DNA of 64,000 nt, from contig JAFGAR010000051.1 in assembly GCA_016933575.1 (NCBI GenBank), forward strand, positions 1 to 64,000, in the 5' to 3' direction. The notes under the pieces are model-generated. The model did not search any database, was not told the DNA's origin, and was given only the letters and a program-made list of their open reading frames with translations. Shown here piece after piece: positions 15,837 to 25,233 of this stretch; the first letter of the stretch is position 1, and each line of letters starts with the position of its first letter. The position numbers and the translations under genes are program-made. The stretch is from Candidatus Thorarchaeota archaeon (lineage in GTDB: Archaea; Asgardarchaeota; Thorarchaeia; Thorarchaeales; Thorarchaeaceae).

Positions 15837-17549
15837 TTGTTGCATGGTGAAAAAAGATCTCCCTTGTTGAGAAAGAACAGGAAGTTGCAAGCATTAAGGA
15901 AATTGAAGAGCATTGAGTCGGGTAGAGGGGAGGTTTCGGAAGGATACCCTATCAAGATGTGGGTCCCTGAGGTCGACGGCACTCCAATCGAGTCCTATGA
16001 CCACCTCCTTGCACTCATTCGCTCGAAGTCCCTGGGATTCTTCAAGCGGAAAGACGTATCGAACTTATTGACCCTCGCCAAGCTCCACATCATGCTCTTT
16101 CAGGAGTATGGCGGTCGTACACACCTTGAGAGAGGTGAGGTGGCCGAGCTCTCGAAGCGATTGAAGACAAGTCCTGTGACCCTCAAACGCTATCTTCGTC
16201 AGGGAGTGATGCCAAAACTTTACTACTGGATCAACAAGGTACCCGGCGCTGTGAAGGAGAAGCGACTGGAGATACTCCTTGAGCGGCTCAATGGTGTGAC
16301 CTCAGAGGAGGAGTACTATAGGCGCTTCAATAATCTCTACTTCTACGATGAGATATCAGTGACTTCGGACCACAAGCAGAATGAGGAATTTGCACGGAAG
16401 TTCTTCGAGTTCATCAAAGAATACGGAGAGAGTGGATTTCTGGTCGACCTTGCAAAGAGACTGGGGATAGGAAAATCAACAATTGGTGCTTGGCTTGATG
16501 GGACCCAGCTCCCGACTCGTGTTGCCTATGCCGCGCGTATCCCCACAGAAGATCCTCGTCCAGGATTCAAGTGGTTGCCAAAGAAATTGAACCATATCAC
16601 CAATCTCCCTGAGGACTTCATTCAAGTTCCAGTAGAAATCCGTTCACCGCAGGACCTGCTGGATGTCCTTGACCAGCTGGTTCCCTTGGATACAAAGGCT
16701 ATGCGGGACTTCGAGAGGGAGTTCGAAGAACTAACACTCCCAATTGCCTTCATGTATCTTCTCGGTCTCGCGGTCTCTGATGGCAGCTTCAAGAATGATG
16801 TCGACTACTCCTCAAAAGTGGAACTATATGTTAGCAAGAAGTACTCGTGGGGCAGTACTCTGGGAGAGGGATTCTGTTATGCCATGGGTAGGATTGGGTT
16901 ATCTGCAGAGAGAGGGACTGACCGGAAAAAGGTCAGAGAGAATGGGAGAGTCGACACGTTCAAACTGTACGCTAGTGAGGCAAGTCCCCTTCTCATGTGG
17001 ATGAAGCAGGCACTCCTCGGACTGACAGCCTCAGAGAACAAAAAACACGTGGCGATCAAGGCTGACTGGATTCTGCAGATGCCCCGTGAGTGGCGGGTTG
17101 CATTCATACAGGGACTGGCTGATGGGGATGGTCATGCTTCTTTTCGTAGATTTGATGCAGCAATTAACACTACGACAAATGAGGTATTCATTTCTAAATT
17201 GCTTTTATCGATAGGAGTCGCATCAACTTGTGGTGATAATCGTGCAAGAATAAAACAGCAAGATGAAATAGTGAAAGCAGGAGAAATGCCATTGTTTAGA
17301 TTTGCTAGTGGAAGACAGGAAACTCTAGATAACCTTTCTAAGATTATCAAACTAAAACCAAAAGGAAGAAAACGTGTTCCAGAAGATGAGAAGAATCTAG
17401 TGATAGAATTATATGAAGCTGGACTCAAAGCTGGGAAAATTGTTGAAAAACTCTGGTATGAACATGGTTTGGCTCGGACTATTGAGATGATTGATACGAT
17501 GATCCGCCGCGAGAAGAAAAAACCTATTGACAGTGTTGGAAATCAATAG
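15837..17549 (+). CDS. Free-standing LAGLIDADG protein with helix-turn-helix modules
   Basis: A 570-residue protein with two LAGLIDADG-type helices, YLLGLAVSDGSF (about 305-316) and FIQGLADGDGHA (about 423-434), each with its acidic residue. The N-terminal half has HTH-like segments (VAELSKRLKTSPVTLKRYL, about 102-120; LVDLAKRLGIGKSTIGAWL, about 202-220) and the tail another helical DNA-binding-like region. It is not inside an intein or intron, so it is a free-standing homing endonuclease or a domesticated DNA-binding regulator. Codons are clearly GC-richer up to about 17,140 and AT-rich after, inside one frame. The start is a TTG at 15837; the first ATG is 15957. A TATA-like CATAAAAGC lies at about 15,770. 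Confidence 0.75.
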   Translation: MLHGEKRSPLLRKNRKLQALRKLKSIESGRGEVSEGYPIKMWVPEVDGTPIESYDHLLALIRSKSLGFFKRKDVSNLLTLAKLHIMLFQEYGGRTHLERGEVAELSKRLKTSPVTLKRYLRQGVMPKLYYWINKVPGAVKEKRLEILLERLNGVTSEEEYYRRFNNLYFYDEISVTSDHKQNEEFARKFFEFIKEYGESGFLVDLAKRLGIGKSTIGAWLDGTQLPTRVAYAARIPTEDPRPGFKWLPKKLNHITNLPEDFIQVPVEIRSPQDLLDVLDQLVPLDTKAMRDFEREFEELTLPIAFMYLLGLAVSDGSFKNDVDYSSKVELYVSKKYSWGSTLGEGFCYAMGRIGLSAERGTDRKKVRENGRVDTFKLYASEASPLLMWMKQALLGLTASENKKHVAIKADWILQMPREWRVAFIQGLADGDGHASFRRFDAAINTTTNEVFISKLLLSIGVASTCGDNRARIKQQDEIVKAGEMPLFRFASGRQETLDNLSKIIKLKPKGRKRVPEDEKNLVIELYEAGLKAGKIVEKLWYEHGLARTIEMIDTMIRREKKKPIDSVGNQ

Positions 17550-17647
17550 TCAATGAACTCTATCAAAGTCACCTTTGTAAGAAGATTCGAATTCCTCTGA
17601 TTTGTAGAAAGAAGATGTTTATGAACCTTCAATCTAGGAAGTAAACA

Positions 17648-18646
17648 GTGGTAGAAGTGGCATACCAGTATTCAGATGACACCTCAAAAAGAATCAGAGG
17701 ACTTCGAAAGGAGCAATGGAATATAATAATTACAGCAGTTCTATTTGGATTGACTCTAAATCTTATAGCAGATTTTGTCAATTCGTTTGGGGACCCAGCA
17801 ATAGCGTTAGTGACAATTCTGTATAGATGTGTTGTTGCTATGATAGCAGTTCTGGTCACCATAGGTGTAATGACATGTCTTGTAATTAGAGAGTTTCATG
17901 AAGAATGTGAGAAGGAAAGAGAAATCGAGCTGGATTTCTTCTTTAATCAGGAAACGGGAGAACCCTATTCAGAAACGCATTATCCTCCAACGGATAGACT
18001 GGCAATAGTGTTCGCAAGATCAAACCAAGAGGAAAAGGAGGAGTTAACTGAACTTGTGAAAGAAGCTGCAGCAAAAAGAGATACATCCAAATTGCTTCCT
18101 TTTCATGAGCTATTAACTATTTATGAGTTAACACATAGACGGGTTCCATTTGAAGGTGAATCCGAAACGATATCCTTTATGGATAAGATTGAATTGAAAC
18201 AATCACCAATTGGGAGTAAAGATAGCGTGTATCATGCTTATAGTTTCAAGATTCCTGGTTGGTTTGATTCAGAATATGGAAAATTCGATACGACTGGAAC
18301 ATTACCAAAGAAAACTCTCATAATAAATTGGAAGAAGGGATATCATGGTAAGATGACCATAGAGTTTGAGTACACTCAAGGTTTTATTTATCATCAAGAT
18401 AAAGACTTACTTCTCAGACCTATATCTGGGCATTTATCGCTGTACAGATTAGTAACGAATATTGTTATGAAGACTAAGTTCTCTCCAATGAGATTATTCT
18501 TCAGAAAATCTAACGTAGAAATGTTAATTGAGTGGAGTAATAACCTCTATAATAGACTACTTGATACAGCTGATTGGAAACATCACATTCAGTCATATGA
18601 GAACGAGGAAAGGAAATCTGCCTATTCTATCACGCTTTTTGGTTAG
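17648..18646 (+). CDS. Uncharacterised protein with two N-terminal membrane helices
   Basis: A 332-residue protein starting at GTG 17648. Two hydrophobic segments (about 27-45 and 52-84) are followed by a long charged, soluble part with Glu-rich and Trp/Tyr-rich stretches (for example GYHGKMTIEFEYTQGF, about 236-251). AT-rich codon use resembles the end of the LAGLIDADG gene before it. No family recognised. Confidence 0.6.
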   Translation: MVEVAYQYSDDTSKRIRGLRKEQWNIIITAVLFGLTLNLIADFVNSFGDPAIALVTILYRCVVAMIAVLVTIGVMTCLVIREFHEECEKEREIELDFFFNQETGEPYSETHYPPTDRLAIVFARSNQEEKEELTELVKEAAAKRDTSKLLPFHELLTIYELTHRRVPFEGESETISFMDKIELKQSPIGSKDSVYHAYSFKIPGWFDSEYGKFDTTGTLPKKTLIINWKKGYHGKMTIEFEYTQGFIYHQDKDLLLRPISGHLSLYRLVTNIVMKTKFSPMRLFFRKSNVEMLIEWSNNLYNRLLDTADWKHHIQSYENEERKSAYSITLFG

Positions 18647-18795
18647 AATCCTTTTCTTTGTAAAATCAGATTGTTTATGCTATTTATTTTGTAGAATACT
18701 AAAGAAGTATGTTGATAGTGATGAAGTATTTTTATTCTAACAATATGATTAAAAGGAAACAGCATGCGAATAAATTCAATAGAGGCGTGTTTACT

Positions 18796-19002
18796 ATGCC
18801 TAAGACTGCAAAGAAGAAGAGGAAAGGAAAAGGTAGTGGACCAATGCCATCGGGCGGCGCTGGGTTAATTCGCTTCTTCGAAGACGAGACTCCGGGCATT
18901 AAGGTTGGACCGACTGTGGTACTAGTACTCGCAGGTATTCTTGTCGTAGCCACTGTTATTGCACACTTAATCCAGCAAATACAGATAGCAGCAGCATCTT
19001 GA
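18796..19002 (+). CDS. Sec61-beta / SecG-type preprotein translocase subunit
   Basis: A 68-residue tail-anchored protein of the Sec translocon. A Lys-rich N-terminus (MPKTAKKKRKGKG), then GGAGLIRFFEDETPGIKVGP, then one membrane helix (about 44-62): this is the archaeal/eukaryotic Sec61-beta pattern. The frame is open upstream to 18709, but ATG 18796 starts the conserved part. It precedes the ribosomal/aIF2-alpha operon and works with the SRP RNA and STT3 in protein export. Confidence 0.93.
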   Translation: MPKTAKKKRKGKGSGPMPSGGAGLIRFFEDETPGIKVGPTVVLVLAGILVVATVIAHLIQQIQIAAAS

Positions 19003-19047
19003 ATTGGTCATTCTTGATTAGTTCATTGGATTGAACATGCCCTAAGT

Positions 19048-19056
19048 ATTATAAAG
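19048..19056 (+). promoter_or_regulatory. TATA box of the L44e-S27e-aIF2alpha-Nop10 operon
   Basis: ATTATAAAG about 42-50 bp before the L44e ATG (19098); a start site 25 bp downstream would leave a short leader holding GGTGATTG as ribosome site. Confidence 0.55.
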
Positions 19057-19097
19057 GACTCCAGATGGAGAGCCACAGCCAGGATTGGTGATTGACG

Positions 19098-19379
19098 ATG
19101 AAAGTTAAGGGTGAACTGAACAAGTACTGTCCCCGATGTCATAAGTATACAGAACATGCTGTATCCATTGAGAAAGCAGGTAAAAGAAGGAGTATGTCTG
19201 AGGGAGAACGTCGGATGAGACGAAAGACCCTTGGCTACGGGTCATTTCCAAAACCAATCCAGAAGCGCTTTGCAAAGACAACAAAGAAGACAGTCTTACG
19301 GTTCAAATGCAAAGAATGTAGCCATATCATCCAAGGCAAGAGCATACGCATGAAGAAAGTCGAGGTTGAGCGAGCATAA
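19098..19379 (+). CDS. rpl44e: Large-subunit ribosomal protein eL42 (L44e)
   Basis: A 93-residue archaeal/eukaryotic ribosomal protein with a zinc finger made by CPRC (about 11-14) and CKEC (about 74-77). The basic RRMRRKTLGYGSFPKPIQ segment is characteristic. An in-frame TTG lies two codons upstream (19092), but ATG 19098 fits the family. First gene of the four-gene operon; the next gene starts 10 nt after its end. Confidence 0.95.
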   Translation: MKVKGELNKYCPRCHKYTEHAVSIEKAGKRRSMSEGERRMRRKTLGYGSFPKPIQKRFAKTTKKTVLRFKCKECSHIIQGKSIRMKKVEVERA

Positions 19380-19389
19380 GGTGATCATC

Positions 19390-19590
19390 ATGACTAAGGG
19401 TGAAATTGTACAGCAACCGAATTCCCGATTCCTCAAGGTAAAGTGTCTCGACTGTGAGAACGAACAGATTATTTTTGGTAATGCTACGACAGAAGTGAAA
19501 TGCCTTAAGTGTGGAAAGATACTTGCTAAACCTAGCGGAGGGAAAGCTAAACTCGAACCAATCGCAAGAGAGGTAGAGGTCCTTCCATAG
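19390..19590 (+). CDS. rps27e: Small-subunit ribosomal protein eS27
   Basis: A 66-residue zinc-ribbon ribosomal protein: RFLKVKCLDCENEQIIFG, then CLKCGKILAKPSGGKA, with the four cysteines in two CxxC pairs. The ATG at 19390 follows GGTGATC. Its place between L44e and aIF2-alpha is the standard archaeal order. Confidence 0.96.
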   Translation: MTKGEIVQQPNSRFLKVKCLDCENEQIIFGNATTEVKCLKCGKILAKPSGGKAKLEPIAREVEVLP

Positions 19591-19601
19591 GTGAGTGAAA
19601 G

Positions 19602-20396
19602 ATGGTCCTGAAACGTGCTGAATGGCCAAATGCTGATGAATACGCAATAGCTGTAGCTACAAAGGTGGCTCCATATGGAGCATACGTTCAGCTACCTGAA
19701 TATAAGGACAAAGAGGGGTTCATTCATATCTCCGAAGTCAGCAGCACGTGGGTCAAGAATATCCGTAATCATATTCATGAAAACCAGCGAGTCGTAGTCA
19801 AGATATTGAAAGTGGATCCTGAGAAGATGCATATTGACTGTTCACTACGACGGGTTTCAAATGAGTCAAGGAGACAGAAGAATAACGAATGGAAACGTGC
19901 TCAGAAGGCTGAGAAGCTCCTTGAACTTGTAGCAAAAGAGAATGAAATGACGATCGAACAGGTCTATGAAAAAATCGGATGGCCAATCGAAGATGTCTTC
20001 GGCGAGATTTATACTGGACTGGAGAAGGCCTCAGATGGCGGAGTTGATGTATTTGAGGATGTCCAAGCCACGAAGAAGTTGAAGAAACAGGTGGCAGATC
20101 TTGCTCAGCAAAGAATTGAGATTCCCTACGTTGAGATTGATGGCGAAATGACAATAACTGTTCCGGGTCCCAGTGGTATTGAAGTTATTAAAAAGGCTCT
20201 CACTGAGGGACTCCAAAGGGGAAAAGAACACGATAAATCTACAACAGAGATCTATACACTCGGTTCTCCCAGGTACAAACTGAGAGTAGTAAGCCCAGAT
20301 TACAAAGAGGCTGAGGAAATTCTCTCAGATGTTCTCGGTCTGGTTACAAAACAGATCCAAGACAATTCAGGGACCATTAGTTTTGCAAAGAAATAG
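19602..20396 (+). CDS. Translation initiation factor aIF2 subunit alpha
   Basis: A 264-residue alpha subunit of the heterotrimer that brings initiator Met-tRNA to the ribosome. An N-terminal S1 domain (about 10-85; VAPYGAYVQLPEY, GFIHISEVSSTWVKN) is followed by a helical domain and a C-terminal alpha-beta domain that binds the gamma subunit (SPRYKLRVVSPDYKEAEEIL). Preceded by GGTGAGTG. The gamma and beta subunits are not in the window. Confidence 0.96.
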   Translation: MVLKRAEWPNADEYAIAVATKVAPYGAYVQLPEYKDKEGFIHISEVSSTWVKNIRNHIHENQRVVVKILKVDPEKMHIDCSLRRVSNESRRQKNNEWKRAQKAEKLLELVAKENEMTIEQVYEKIGWPIEDVFGEIYTGLEKASDGGVDVFEDVQATKKLKKQVADLAQQRIEIPYVEIDGEMTITVPGPSGIEVIKKALTEGLQRGKEHDKSTTEIYTLGSPRYKLRVVSPDYKEAEEILSDVLGLVTKQIQDNSGTISFAKK

Positions 20397-20406
20397 GGTG
20401 GTCATA

Positions 20407-20580
20407 ATGACTCATCTCTTCAGATGTCCTAAGTGCGATGAGTATACACTTAGTGAGCAGATATGCCCAAGATGTGGCAGTAGTGTGGTAGATCCCAAGC
20501 CACCTAAATATAGCCCTCAGGATAAATATGGGAATTATAGACGAAAAGCAAAACGTGTGGCTCAACAAAAAGAAGGATGA
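20407..20580 (+). CDS. nop10: H/ACA ribonucleoprotein subunit Nop10
   Basis: A 57-residue protein with the archaeal Nop10 zinc ribbon CPKC (8-11) and CPRC (about 21-24), then the conserved PPKYSPQDKYGNYRR tail. It binds Cbf5 and helps H/ACA-guided pseudouridylation of rRNA. The true start is the ATG at 20407, 10 nt after aIF2-alpha ends, with GGTGGTC before it. Last gene of the operon. Confidence 0.95.
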   Translation: MTHLFRCPKCDEYTLSEQICPRCGSSVVDPKPPKYSPQDKYGNYRRKAKRVAQQKEG

Positions 20581-20643
20581 GAATAAAAAAGAAAATACAA
20601 GGCAACTGATTCTTCATCAGTTGCCAGTTTCAGTGAATTGCCT

Positions 20644-23370
20644 TCAATATAGTTGAATTGGAACCCAGAACGACTTCCACTCGGTAGAGAAGGTTGGTTC
20701 ACCATAGTTTCGATTGTTCCACCAGAGCAGCTTTAGCTGGTAATTCATTCCCTGATTCATTCCAACATCTTGTACGTCACCAGAATCCAATGGAACAATG
20801 AACTCTATGACACCATCATTGGAAGCAAAGTGTGTGGAGTTTGTTCCAGTTGTATCTTCGGCCCAATTTCCATCGTAACGGATGTATCCATCATAGGGTT
20901 GTCCGTTATAGTTTACAATACGTAGATCTGAGTCAGGAATGTTATTCTCTGGAGCTATCTGTAGTCCAAAGGCATCATCGCCTACGGTGTAGTTGTCCAT
21001 TTTAATTCCATAATAGATATGGGTGGAGTTGGACTGAGTGTACACACGACCTTCATAGCCACCGCCAAAGACTGTTCTGTAGTTTGATAGAGCCAGTTCA
21101 TTTGTAAGGAGCTGACCATCAAGTCTAGCATCGAGATTGCCAGTCTTCAGACTGGGAACGATATCAGCTCTAGTACGGTTCATGTACTGATAGTACATGG
21201 TATAGTCAATCTCGTATATCTTGACAGTGCCGTATATTGAGCTAATGAACGGTTCCTTGAATGCACCATGAAGACTTACGGGCATATGATCGGTCCAATC
21301 AGTATCCTGCCAGAAGTACTTGTCCACTTCAATGCGAATACTGGGTAGACCAAGAGCATTGGCCTCATCCTGATCTATTGGTTCAGCATACGATAGCAGC
21401 TTGTATAGAGTGGAACTGTAGAACGGTTCGAGGGTCGCGTCGTTTGCTCCGAGGTAAGTGGCATCATCTATTAGTGATGTGCCAAATCGGTCTTCTGCAA
21501 TACGGACCATCCATGGCCACTTGCCATCATCGCCACCTAAATTGCTGATCCTATGACCCCAGTAGACTAGCACATGGGTTGTGTTCCATAACTTGAAGGT
21601 CTTCAGCGACTCTGTCAGGTTCAATGCCATCATTGCATAGCCCATAAGGGCAATTTGCGTACTATTGAATGTTGCATTATCAACAATAGTCTGTGCACCT
21701 GAAGCGCCGTTGATCCAATAACCATAGTCCCACCAACTACCAACTATTGCTGTTGGTGGTAAGACATTTCTGATGTAGGTCATTGCAACCTGCCAATCAG
21801 TGACTTGTTGGGTATCAGTGAGTTGAGATGAGGCAAACTCGGAGTTTCCTACCTGTAAAGAAACATATTGTACACCAAGAATCACATTTACTGAGAGCAA
21901 TAGAGCTACAAATGCAAAGGCTGTTAGAGAATGCTCTGATGTCAGTGATGTACTCATCCTGAATCGTCGTCTCTCAAACACTGATTTCTGTGTGACCACT
22001 TTTGCGTAAGGTGCAAGAACATTGTATGAGGCAACAGCAGCAAGCACTGCTACTGCAGGAGCAAGTATTAGACTCAATCGGATCATACTTCCTGCAAAGT
22101 AGACGGATGTCAAGCCAAAGAGAAGCATAAACCAGTCCTCATCACGACCTCTCTTGAACAAGAAATACATTCCAAGTGGGAAGAAGAATATCAATACTAG
22201 GAGTGTATTATAGAAACTACCCCAAGGACTAGGCAAATGTTCTGCAACAGATGCGAAGATTCTTTGATCGAGTCTGAAAAACGGATTGATGACAGATATA
22301 AATTTCGATCCGATTGTAACTATGGGAGTGGAGCTGTAGGGAGTGATTGTTAACGGGTTGCTTCCGACATATAGCAGATACGATACGAGCCCCACAGCTG
22401 GAGTTATTATACCAAAGAGGATTGGTTTCATATAAGGCGCTAATACATTTGCTGTTGCTTCTCGATATCCACCAATTCGTAACCAGATTTCATACAATAC
22501 CAGTAGTCCAGCTACACCAATCGGAGCAAGTGTTGAGAATTCCGTTAGACTTCCAAACCCATTTCGGGGTATAAGAGCACCGATAAATATTCCAAGCGCA
22601 ACGGTAATTGTAAAACTTGAAAGTAGTCGTTTGCTATAACGACCTATTACAAGCATCAAGAATCCATATAGTGCTAGTAGACCAAGCATAAAGTCTGATG
22701 CGCCCCAAGAAACTAGCAAGTATCCCAATGCGAGGCCAGCACCAATAGAGGCAGTCAAAGATCCACGTTTCAATCCTCTCATGAAGAGGAATGATGTGAG
22801 TACTATTGCGAAAACGCCTATACACTCATTATCATAGAAACCAACTATGGTCCTCTGAAGAAAGGCAGGGATGAATGCCATGAATATGCCAGTGAAGAGA
22901 CCTACTGTGTTGTTTTGTAGTTCACGACCCAAGAAGAAAGCAACTACAGAGGTAAGAGCTCCCATGAATGCTGGAAGTATGAGTGATACTGTAAGCACAT
23001 CAACTGAGATACCAAATCCGTTCAACAAGAAATAGAAGAAAGCACTTGTGAATGGGACTCCAATATAGGTCGTTACAGTCATATCACGGCCAAAAGGAAC
23101 CCATGTTGAATGATCATACCACGTGAAGAAAGCACTAAAGCCATTATCAGCAATATAGTTGGTTACACGCAATTGGAACCAAGGGTCAAAAGCACGTACG
23201 AGCGGTTGAGCGTTGATAAGGGGTTGCAACCGTAGTAATAATGCTGTTATGAATATGATGACAACAGTCACAAATAGGAGGACTGTACCTCGTGAAATTT
23301 TTGATTTAGGTCGATGGAATGCTTGTTTTAGGAACCGCACACTTGACCGTTTTATTTTTCCGAATGACAT
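20644..23370 (-). CDS. STT3/AglB oligosaccharyltransferase catalytic subunit
   Basis: A 908-residue GT-C glycosyltransferase that moves a lipid-linked glycan to Asn in N-x-S/T. About 13 membrane helices fill residues 30-500, followed by a large extracellular domain. FDPWFQLR (D62) is the first metal/sequon motif, and WWDYGYW at about 541-547 is the signature that binds the +2 Ser/Thr. The N-terminus is basic and cytoplasmic. It transcribes alone. An OSTC-like partner and a possible OST48-like protein occur elsewhere in the window, suggesting a multi-subunit complex. Confidence 0.95.
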   Translation of the reverse strand: MSFGKIKRSSVRFLKQAFHRPKSKISRGTVLLFVTVVIIFITALLLRLQPLINAQPLVRAFDPWFQLRVTNYIADNGFSAFFTWYDHSTWVPFGRDMTVTTYIGVPFTSAFFYFLLNGFGISVDVLTVSLILPAFMGALTSVVAFFLGRELQNNTVGLFTGIFMAFIPAFLQRTIVGFYDNECIGVFAIVLTSFLFMRGLKRGSLTASIGAGLALGYLLVSWGASDFMLGLLALYGFLMLVIGRYSKRLLSSFTITVALGIFIGALIPRNGFGSLTEFSTLAPIGVAGLLVLYEIWLRIGGYREATANVLAPYMKPILFGIITPAVGLVSYLLYVGSNPLTITPYSSTPIVTIGSKFISVINPFFRLDQRIFASVAEHLPSPWGSFYNTLLVLIFFFPLGMYFLFKRGRDEDWFMLLFGLTSVYFAGSMIRLSLILAPAVAVLAAVASYNVLAPYAKVVTQKSVFERRRFRMSTSLTSEHSLTAFAFVALLLSVNVILGVQYVSLQVGNSEFASSQLTDTQQVTDWQVAMTYIRNVLPPTAIVGSWWDYGYWINGASGAQTIVDNATFNSTQIALMGYAMMALNLTESLKTFKLWNTTHVLVYWGHRISNLGGDDGKWPWMVRIAEDRFGTSLIDDATYLGANDATLEPFYSSTLYKLLSYAEPIDQDEANALGLPSIRIEVDKYFWQDTDWTDHMPVSLHGAFKEPFISSIYGTVKIYEIDYTMYYQYMNRTRADIVPSLKTGNLDARLDGQLLTNELALSNYRTVFGGGYEGRVYTQSNSTHIYYGIKMDNYTVGDDAFGLQIAPENNIPDSDLRIVNYNGQPYDGYIRYDGNWAEDTTGTNSTHFASNDGVIEFIVPLDSGDVQDVGMNQGMNYQLKLLWWNNRNYGEPTFSTEWKSFWVPIQLY

Positions 23371-23552
23371 CTGGAGCGCTCTCTCCGTGCTCTTTCGAAC
23401 TAACAGCAGCGATTTTCGGATGCGCTAAAAAGGTTGCTGTTAATTGTAAAGTCGTCCTATTGATTCGAGCATCAATACTGCACTAATATCTTAGAAATAG
23501 AGAAGCATGGAGGGGTAATAATGGCCCCACCATGATTAGTAGATTTTGTAAT

Positions 23553-23948
23553 CTATTGAGATTCAATGAACTTCTTGTAGGCTGTTGCATCCATCAATTC
23601 TTTGAGATCGGTATCGAGATTAGATGCCTTAATTTTGAACATCCATCCCTTCCCATAGCAATCTTCATTGACAATTTCAGGAGCATCTTCAAGTTCTGTA
23701 TTGACCTCTATAATCTCACCACTTACAGGTGTGAAGATGTCAGAGGATGCTTTCATTGACTCAACAAGACCACACTCATCTCCAACCTTGAGTACCGAAC
23801 CAGCCTCAGAGATTTCAACAAATGTAATCTCATGAAGCGAGTTCTGAGCATAGTCAGTTATACCAACAATGACAACATCACCTTCAACTTTGACCCACTC
23901 GTGTTCAGAGCTGTAACGTAATCCATCTTTGACTTCGGTGCCACCCAT
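23553..23948 (-). CDS. gcvH: Glycine cleavage system H protein
   Basis: A 131-residue lipoyl carrier that shuttles the aminomethyl group of glycine. The lipoylation site lies in GLVESMKASSDIFTP (about K65), and the EHEWVKVEGDVVIVGITDYAQ and PEIVNEDCYGKGWMFKI stretches are standard. It lies 54 nt downstream of gcvT on the same strand, so the two should be co-transcribed. GcvP and the L protein are not in the window. A GC-rich imperfect hairpin (about 23507-23533) after the stop could end the transcript. Confidence 0.95.
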   Translation of the reverse strand: MGGTEVKDGLRYSSEHEWVKVEGDVVIVGITDYAQNSLHEITFVEISEAGSVLKVGDECGLVESMKASSDIFTPVSGEIIEVNTELEDAPEIVNEDCYGKGWMFKIKASNLDTDLKELMDATAYKKFIESQ

Positions 23949-24002
23949 TATAGTCCACCAACGATTTCGGTTTAAAACTCTCGATTTAAATGAGTTTGGA
24001 TA

Positions 24003-25151
24003 TTACCCCGTTCGGGTTGATCCGTACTTTTCAGGGTCATAGAATGGCCATTCGGTCACCTTTGCCCGACGAAGGCGTCCTTTGATATCAATCTCAATAA
24101 TGTCATCAGTGGTTACAGTGTCAGGGGGAACATAACCTAACCCAATTCCATTATTTAGGATAGGAGAGATGCCACCACTTGATGTTTCACCAATCACTTT
24201 ACTGTTCAAGAGAATTGGATAGTGTTCTCTAGGGATTCCACGGTCAACCATTACAAATCCGATACGAGTCTTTGGTACACCCTCGTTTTTATGTTTCTGG
24301 ACAATATCATATCCAATATAATGGGGTTCGACCTTGAACTTGACTGCATATGGAATTCTAGCCTCGATAGGGGATGTTTTTTCATTCAGTTCGTGACCAT
24401 ATAGGACAAATCCTGCTTCAAGTCGTGTCGAATCACGCGCTCCTAGGCCACAGGGCTTGACGTCAAGTGTTTGTCCTTGTGTGAGAAGTTCATTCCAGAA
24501 TCCGATAGCCTTCTTTTTTCCTTCATCAGTAAAAGGCGTATTTAGTACAAGAACTTCAGCGCCATCCTCTCCAGTATATCCCGTTCGACATAGATAACAA
24601 TCATAGCCAGCTATATTTACAGGATTACAGGTAAATCTCTCAAACTCGTTAAGGTCGCGCTTTGCCATCATACTTAGTAGTTGAAGAGCCTTTGGACCTT
24701 GAACTGCAATCATTGCAATCTCTTTTGATCGATCAATGACCTTCACATCGAATGCGTTGGTATGTTCCATCAGATGATTGTATATTTTTGGACCATTGGC
24801 TGCATTTGTGACCCAGATGAATTCACTCTCTCCAATTCTATAGAGCATAAGGTCATCATGAATTCCACCAGTTTCATTCAGACAGGTAGTATAGTGCCCG
24901 CCATTGATAGAGAGCTTGCTAACATTATTTGTTGTGAGTGTCTGAAGAAAGTCAATGGCCTGCGAACCTGTTATGAAGAAACGGAACATGTGTGACGTGT
25001 CAAAAATACCTACACTGTTCCGAACAGCCATATGTTCTTCTCTAATATCGCTATACCGAACGGGCATCTCCCAACCAGCAAAGGGGATGACATCACCATG
25101 TTCCTTGTGCCAGTCATAGAGTTGCGTTCTTTCAAGCTTGTCGTTCATCAA
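24003..25151 (-). CDS. gcvT: Glycine cleavage T protein (aminomethyltransferase)
   Basis: A 382-residue pterin-dependent enzyme that takes the methylene from aminomethyl-lipoyl-GcvH and releases ammonia. N-terminal IPFAGWEMPVRY and VGIFDTSHM, the GGIHDDLMLYR stretch and RTGYTGEDGAEVLV are family signatures, and the C-terminal barrel domain is complete. The gene is divergent from the dihydropteroate synthase-like gene, 82 bp apart, fitting shared control of one-carbon genes. Confidence 0.95.
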   Translation of the reverse strand: MMNDKLERTQLYDWHKEHGDVIPFAGWEMPVRYSDIREEHMAVRNSVGIFDTSHMFRFFITGSQAIDFLQTLTTNNVSKLSINGGHYTTCLNETGGIHDDLMLYRIGESEFIWVTNAANGPKIYNHLMEHTNAFDVKVIDRSKEIAMIAVQGPKALQLLSMMAKRDLNEFERFTCNPVNIAGYDCYLCRTGYTGEDGAEVLVLNTPFTDEGKKKAIGFWNELLTQGQTLDVKPCGLGARDSTRLEAGFVLYGHELNEKTSPIEARIPYAVKFKVEPHYIGYDIVQKHKNEGVPKTRIGFVMVDRGIPREHYPILLNSKVIGETSSGGISPILNNGIGLGYVPPDTVTTDDIIEIDIKGRLRRAKVTEWPFYDPEKYGSTRTG

Positions 25152-25233
25152 GATTCAACCTCTGGAGTTGATTCGAAGCTTAATCAGCTACATTTTATGT
25201 CCTTCCATCTAGTCCACATTTGGATGAAATCAA

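Noticed and set aside
15837..17549. LAGLIDADG gene as an intein or intron-borne element
   Set aside because: Flanking genes are complete and not split, and no intein ends (Cys/Ser start, His-Asn end) are seen.
23507..23533. Imperfect GC-rich hairpin after gcvH as a riboswitch
   Set aside because: Short, with an internal mismatch and located 3' of the gene; at most a terminator, and no glycine-riboswitch core is visible.
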